Assembly: GCA_964017195.1 (NCBI GenBank)
Contig: OZ024896.1
Coordinates: forward strand, 4,169,987-4,233,986
DNA: 64,000 nt
Source of the DNA: Siderastrea radians
Lineage: Eukaryota; Cnidaria; Anthozoa; Scleractinia; Rhizangiidae
Direction: 5' to 3'
Part shown: in pieces, positions 55,601 to 61,600 of the stretch
How the letters are laid out: every line of letters begins with the position of its first letter
Position numbering within the stretch: position 1 is the stretch's first letter
Program-made: the position numbers and the translations under genes
The notes under the pieces: generated by a model
What the model was told of the DNA's origin: nothing
The model's database searches: none
The model's input: the letters and a program-made list of their open reading frames with translations, nothing else

Positions 55601-58600
55601 TGGGCGAAGAGTGGCGTTAGACAGGGGCGCTGACGTTTATTAAATTTGCACGAAGAAGTATAAATGAAAAGCGTCCATTTTTCTAAAATTAATATTCAGA
55701 GTGTGCTTCACAGTGAATGTGGGAAACCAATCGTTACAACGTACCTGTCGATACCAGTAACAGTGGTATCGACAGGGCTGGGTCAGTGTCAAAGTTAGTG
55801 ATAACAGTTCCAGAACGGTTTGGATGGATTTGCTCTCCCTGCTCTGGCAGTTGATTAGGAAAGCATCATCTAGATAGGGGCGTCTATTAGAAACGGGGCG
55901 TTTCTTGGAAAGGGACGTTTATCTTCAAATGCCTGCTTTAATTAGCAGGGAGTTTATTATAGAGTGGACGTTTATTGAATCATTCATTGGGTGTTAAGAT
56001 TTAAACATCCTTCTTTAGATTTAGCCCTCAACCGGCCTGCTAGCCAGATTAACACTGTTCATGGTGGAGTAGCAACACGAGCCGTGGATGGGAAAATTAC
56101 AACAGACTTTATTGACGGCAGCTGTACACATACTAATTATGCAACTGACCCTTGGTGGAGAGTGGACCTGGGATCATCTCTTCCTGTCGCTGAAGTCGTT
56201 ATTGTTAACAGAGCTTGTGGTGGAGAGTGTGCAACTTACTTGACGAACTTTGAGATCAGAATAGGTAAATTATCAATGACGATGAAAGCAAGCCCTCACT
56301 AGCTACATTTTGTTTCCAAAATGGAGTCAACAAAATACAAATTTTTTAAACTGAATAAAAAATTTAAAAAAAATTAGTGTGTAAACATTTTGCATTCTGG
56401 ACGCAATGCAACCATTTGGGTGTTCATTTAACACTGTTACAGTTTAAAATACAATGCATTTTTCTTTTACCACACGCATGGGCCTGTGTACATCCGTGTG
56501 CTCTTCTCATCTTTTCCGTTTTTTTTTGTCTGGAGGGGAACAGTCAGGCTGTAAACAGGTTACATCTGTTCACATGATGTTCTTTTCAAATCCAGTTGAA
56601 CTTATAATGTAACATTCCAGAAAGGCGAACATGTACAGTTTGCCATCCGTTTTTGCTCTATTTTAAAATTTTCAGTGCGACTACATGATCCGAGGTAACC
56701 CAGACAAAATTTCGAGAATAGCACAAAGAAATGGATACAAATTTTTCTTGACCAGTTTATATTCTGAAATGCGCGATGACTGATCAGGTGTTGATCCAAA
56801 ATTTTGCAGGTCTAGGTTGCCTCGGTTTGTGTGGTCGCATTTGCGCGTTTGTTGAGTTGAGAGTAAAAAATACTTGACGTGAGTGGTGTTTTTCTGAGCG
56901 TCCCTCTGATTACATGCGAACTCTAGAAGTTCCGAGAATTAAAAAGGTCACTTCCTTCCTTCCTTCCTTCCTTCCTTCCTTCCTTCCCTCCTTCCCTCCT
57001 TCCTTCCCTCCCTCCTTCCTTCCTTCCTTCCTTCCTTCCTTCTTTCCTTTCTTTCTTTCCTTCCTTCCTTCCTTCCTTCCTTTCTTCCCTTCTTCCTTTC
57101 TTCCTTCCTTCCTTCCTTCTTTCCTTCCTTCCTTCCTTCCTTCCTTCCTTCCTTCTTTCCTTCCTTACTTCTGATACTTTTACGTTTACAAAACATGAAC
57201 GACAACAATCACGCACTCTCGTTGCCCTTGTAAGAGTTCTCCAGATCAGAACAACTTCACTAGTACTCGTGGAAAAAAATCGTGTTGTTGAGGTATTCCG
57301 TACTAAGTAGAATACATGTGTATATTAAAATGATTAATAATGGTAATAGGACTGAGTGGAGTCCAATTCGGTCTGTAATCATACGAGAGATTAACGAATT
57401 CGGACGACCGCGTAGCGGGAGTCCGATTTGTTTAATCACGAGTATGATTACGGACCGAATTGGACGACACGAAGTCCTGTTACCAATTAATCATGTCTAC
57501 AACAAAATTAGAGAAAGAAAAGGGAGAAAACGTACTGGAGAAGGAATTGACAACAGTTTCACGATACGTAAAAAGAACTTATTCAAGTGTAACTGATCCA
57601 TCAGAGCGCGCGCTCTGACACGTACTGTCCAATTACTTAGGCATGACGCGTACACTGTCCAATTACACTGTCCTAACTGTCGTATTAATGCTCAAATCAT
57701 GGCTGGTGATAGCCAATCAGATTCGAGAATTTTGTTGTAGTAATGATTAAGATGTAAATTTAAAGAGTTGACTTTGTACATGCAGGTAATAGCGACCAAA
57801 CTGGAGGCCAAAGTAACCCAAGCTGTGGAGGGAGTCACAGTATGAACTCTGGAGAAACAAAGTCTTTTTATTGTGATCCTCCACTTGTTGGCCAGTATGT
57901 CTTCATTCGGATTCCAGGCAACAGAAAAATTCTGACAATTTGTGAGGTGGAAGTGTATTCTACAAGACAAACTGGCAACCAAGTCAAAGGTAATTGAATT
58001 AGTCCCAGTTTTTGTTGTTTTTAGAAAAGACGTTTTTAAGATTAGATTCAACAGTTTATGTTTTTCTGTTGTTCTTTTCGCCTTCTCTATCGTTAGTGTG
58101 TATTATACGCACTGATAGTGTCGATTGATTTAGTTTGCAAAACTTTAAATATCTTTGCGTTAATCCGTGATTGCACTCAGGAAGGGTAACAATACATATA
58201 TGGTGTTGGTTACTCTATATTGACTACCCTAGAAAAAAAAAGCGGGGAAAAATATAGTATACACTTCAGACTCAAGAATTAGGAGACGTACAGATTTTTT
58301 AAAGGGCTTCATTGAAAGCGTCAATGAAACTCCTTGGTTCTGATTGCTGAAAGCCTACCAGCATCATTTTTTGGTTCTTTCTGTGAACTTAAATATGACA
58401 GAATTAGCCATAAATACTTACCCATTCTACGTCGGGTTTTTGAAATTGCAAGTCTCCTTTGAAGTTCTAAAGATTGTGGAAATCGTAGCAATGTTAAGTT
58501 GCATTGTGTGTAGTTTTCATCCCATGGCTTTGCAGTTGCAGGAAAAAATGACGGATGAGGCGGTGAGGAAACTATTTTTTCGACGCGCTCTGAACCCCGT

Positions 58601-61600
58601 GAACTCCTAATGTAATGCCCCAGCATTATTTTTCTAATTGGCATGCCAGCAAGTAACGTCCTGACAACTACTGGAGCTATAAGGGACCATGTGCATTTTT
58701 AATATCACTTTTAAAACGCAAATCAAATATTCGCATTAATTAAAACCTAAGAATTATAGTCCAGTTTTTTTTCAAAAACTGATAAATAAAACAACTAACT
58801 TTATTTAAGCGTCTGAGTATTTAGCACAGCAGTGCTAAATGGGGACACTATAAAACCTCTGAAAGTGATATTGCAAATGAAACATAAACATAAACATTTT
58901 AAAAACCGTACTCCAACTGGTGGGAGGCTTACTAGTTGACTATTTTCGAAGGATTTGAACACGTGACTAACGTGAAACAAATCCAAGTGGTCAGAGAGGA
59001 AGACGTGAACCCGGGACCTCCGGATTACAAGTCACTCGGCCATGCCAATCCCTTATATTTATAGCAATGCACAAAAACTGTTGTCAACTTTACTTGGACA
59101 TGGAACTGAAAAAAGTAGAAAAACGTTGTTTCAACGCTTTTACATTCAATGCTTTTGCCTCGGAGCAACATTGGTTTTAGCTTAATTTCTCAAGATGCTT
59201 CGGAAGCACTATGTGCGTAACACAGCTATACCAGTCCACTTTTGGACGTTAAGGGCATGGTAAGATGAAAGTGTACTGTACTATTGTACATGTTACAACC
59301 TTTTATTATTCAACAGTTAAGCTAAGAGCTGGACAATTTAAATTGAAAACACTTACTTAGCTTTTAGTTTTTGTTTTATTTTAGCCTGTGCACTAGATCC
59401 AGTTAGCATTTCGAGCAGTTCCACAATTCCTGACCAGAGATTTTTAGCTTCCTCATCTCGTAGTGGAAGCAATCCTTCTGATGGGCGCCTGAAAGGAAGC
59501 AGCGCCTGGATTCCTGGCGGTAACAGCAATAGCAATGACTACCTGCAGATTGACCTGGGATCTGTTTACTTTGTTTGTGGTGTAGCCACACAGGGAAATC
59601 CTAATGCAGATGACTGGACAAAAACTTACAAAATAGCAACGTCTCTAGACAATGTAAACTGGAAAATGTACGCCGAGGATAACGTGGAAAAGGTAGGTGT
59701 ACATTAATATTTTGTGTTGACTGCTTCTCGCATTGAAGAAATGACTTGGAAATTCAACTTTTAATGCAAAGAAGAAAAGCTGTACACGGCATATTGATGC
59801 CCCATGCCGAGGGTGTGTAATCTTGAACAACATTGTTAGACTTTTAAGCACGCCCTCTCCAAGGCTACGGCAGTACTCTCATTTTGGAAAGGTTAGATTC
59901 AAGTCTTTTTTTGAGTCAAAATAAAAAATTCGGTCGGGCCAACAATTCCCTCAGGAACCAGAAGGAGGAGAGAAAGAGAAAAAGTGAGGATGTTGATGTT
60001 TTAATCTTTAAAAAAAAATTCCAACTCGAATTTGTACAAACATCACCTCTGAACCATTTCTTGTTTAAAATATGTAAAGAATGTTATGGCTAGCTGTTTC
60101 ATGGTAATTGCTTTGAAGTAACTTCACTTGCAATCCCTTTTCTCTCCTTAGAACTTTACTGGGAATAGTGACCGGACCAGCATTGTCAGGAGTGACCTTT
60201 ACCAGCCACTCGCTACTAAGTTTATTCGTTTTTATCCTGTATCATTCAACAATAACAAGGCATTACGAGTGGAGGTTTATGGATCCATGCAAGGTAGAGT
60301 TAATCTTAAAACTTATTTATTCAGAGAAACTTCGGGTGTTGTTCTCAAGAGGCCCTTACATTCGAGAATTACTAGAAAAGTCTTGCCAACAACGTACTTG
60401 GGGGAGCCGTTATGTTGGGAATTCAGTAATAATGAGGTTAATATGTTGTGTCAGTTTAACAGAACCCTGCAAGTGTATTTTGTATTACTTGTTAGATAAT
60501 TTTTTGTGTTTCTTAACAGTTGTAACTTGTTTTAATTCGCTCTGGTTTATTATTGTAAAAGGTATATTTAAAAAGACAGGTTTTCGCTACCTTTGCGTTA
60601 TTTTAATCAACCTACAACTCTAGGAGACTACTCTTTTGTTTTTATCCTTTTAGAATGGTGTTTTACTTTATATTAAGGCCCTTCGCTCAAGCCAACTTAC
60701 TAACCAATTGAGCGCAAAATCTTCATAAAAAATAACTCGCTTGCTCATTAATTAAACGCCAAGTTACTCAAGCTAAATACTCTGACAATAAAATGAAGGT
60801 ATTCATTTCATTTTTTTAGGTTGCTTGTCATCAATGGCAAGTGAAAGAGGTCTTAGGCGAAATTTTGGACTGACGGCATCATCAGAACTTGATAGCAGAC
60901 ATAAAGCTGGTTACAGTCGCCTTTATGGTATCACATCATGGTGTAGCTCTTCAGTATCACCCCCACAGTATTTAGAAGCTGATTTTAGAAAAGTGATAAC
61001 AGTCACAGGTATAGCTACTCAGGGAGATAACGAAGCAGACAAGTGGGTGACAAGCTATGCAATAAGTTATGGATATGATAAACAAACATGGTTTAATTAT
61101 GCTTCCGGGCAGGTAAGGTAACATATGGTTAGATTTTTTACTGTATTGACTGACCAAGAACTAACTGATACTTCGGATAAACATAAGAAGAATTGGGTTA
61201 CCCTACGCCGGAAGTGTTGCCCCAGAACAGTGGGAAATGTAAATAAATTATTTCAGGTAGTGCCTTGGTGCCATAAAAACTCTTCTTTTGGCGGAAAAGA
61301 ATTTTTGTGCGGACGCAGTGCGAACCTATGCGTCCGCATCTTTGTCATCGTCTTTCAGACTCTGTTTGTTTTGTTTGAGTTTGGTACGGGTTCCTGAGTC
61401 AAGAGTAAATCGGGGCAGCGGTTTTATTGGGGGTGGGGAGGTTTACTTGGGGGGCGGGGAGGTGTTAGGAAGGGTATGGTTGCAGAAACCTCAGGCTGTT
61501 TGGTCAGCGGTCTAGTGTCTAGGCAACCAAACCGCTGATCAAAGAATTCTTGGAAAGCTGGACGGTTTTGTTTCTCTTGATTCCTGAAAATGCTGATACG

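Larger units (their letters stand above)
56265..57785 (+). other. intron of receptor B with microsatellite and palindrome
   Basis: Holds the CCTT array at 56952-57172 and the palindrome at 57331-57493. No gene recognised. Confidence 0.6.

Noticed and set aside
56914..57216. Open frames rich in PSFLPSF or KEGRKEG repeats on both strands
   Set aside because: They are translations of the CCTT microsatellite and have no gene context.
57282..57596. 104-codon ORF over the 57331-57493 palindrome
   Set aside because: Palindromic sequence avoids stops by chance; no domain is recognised and it lies inside a receptor B intron.
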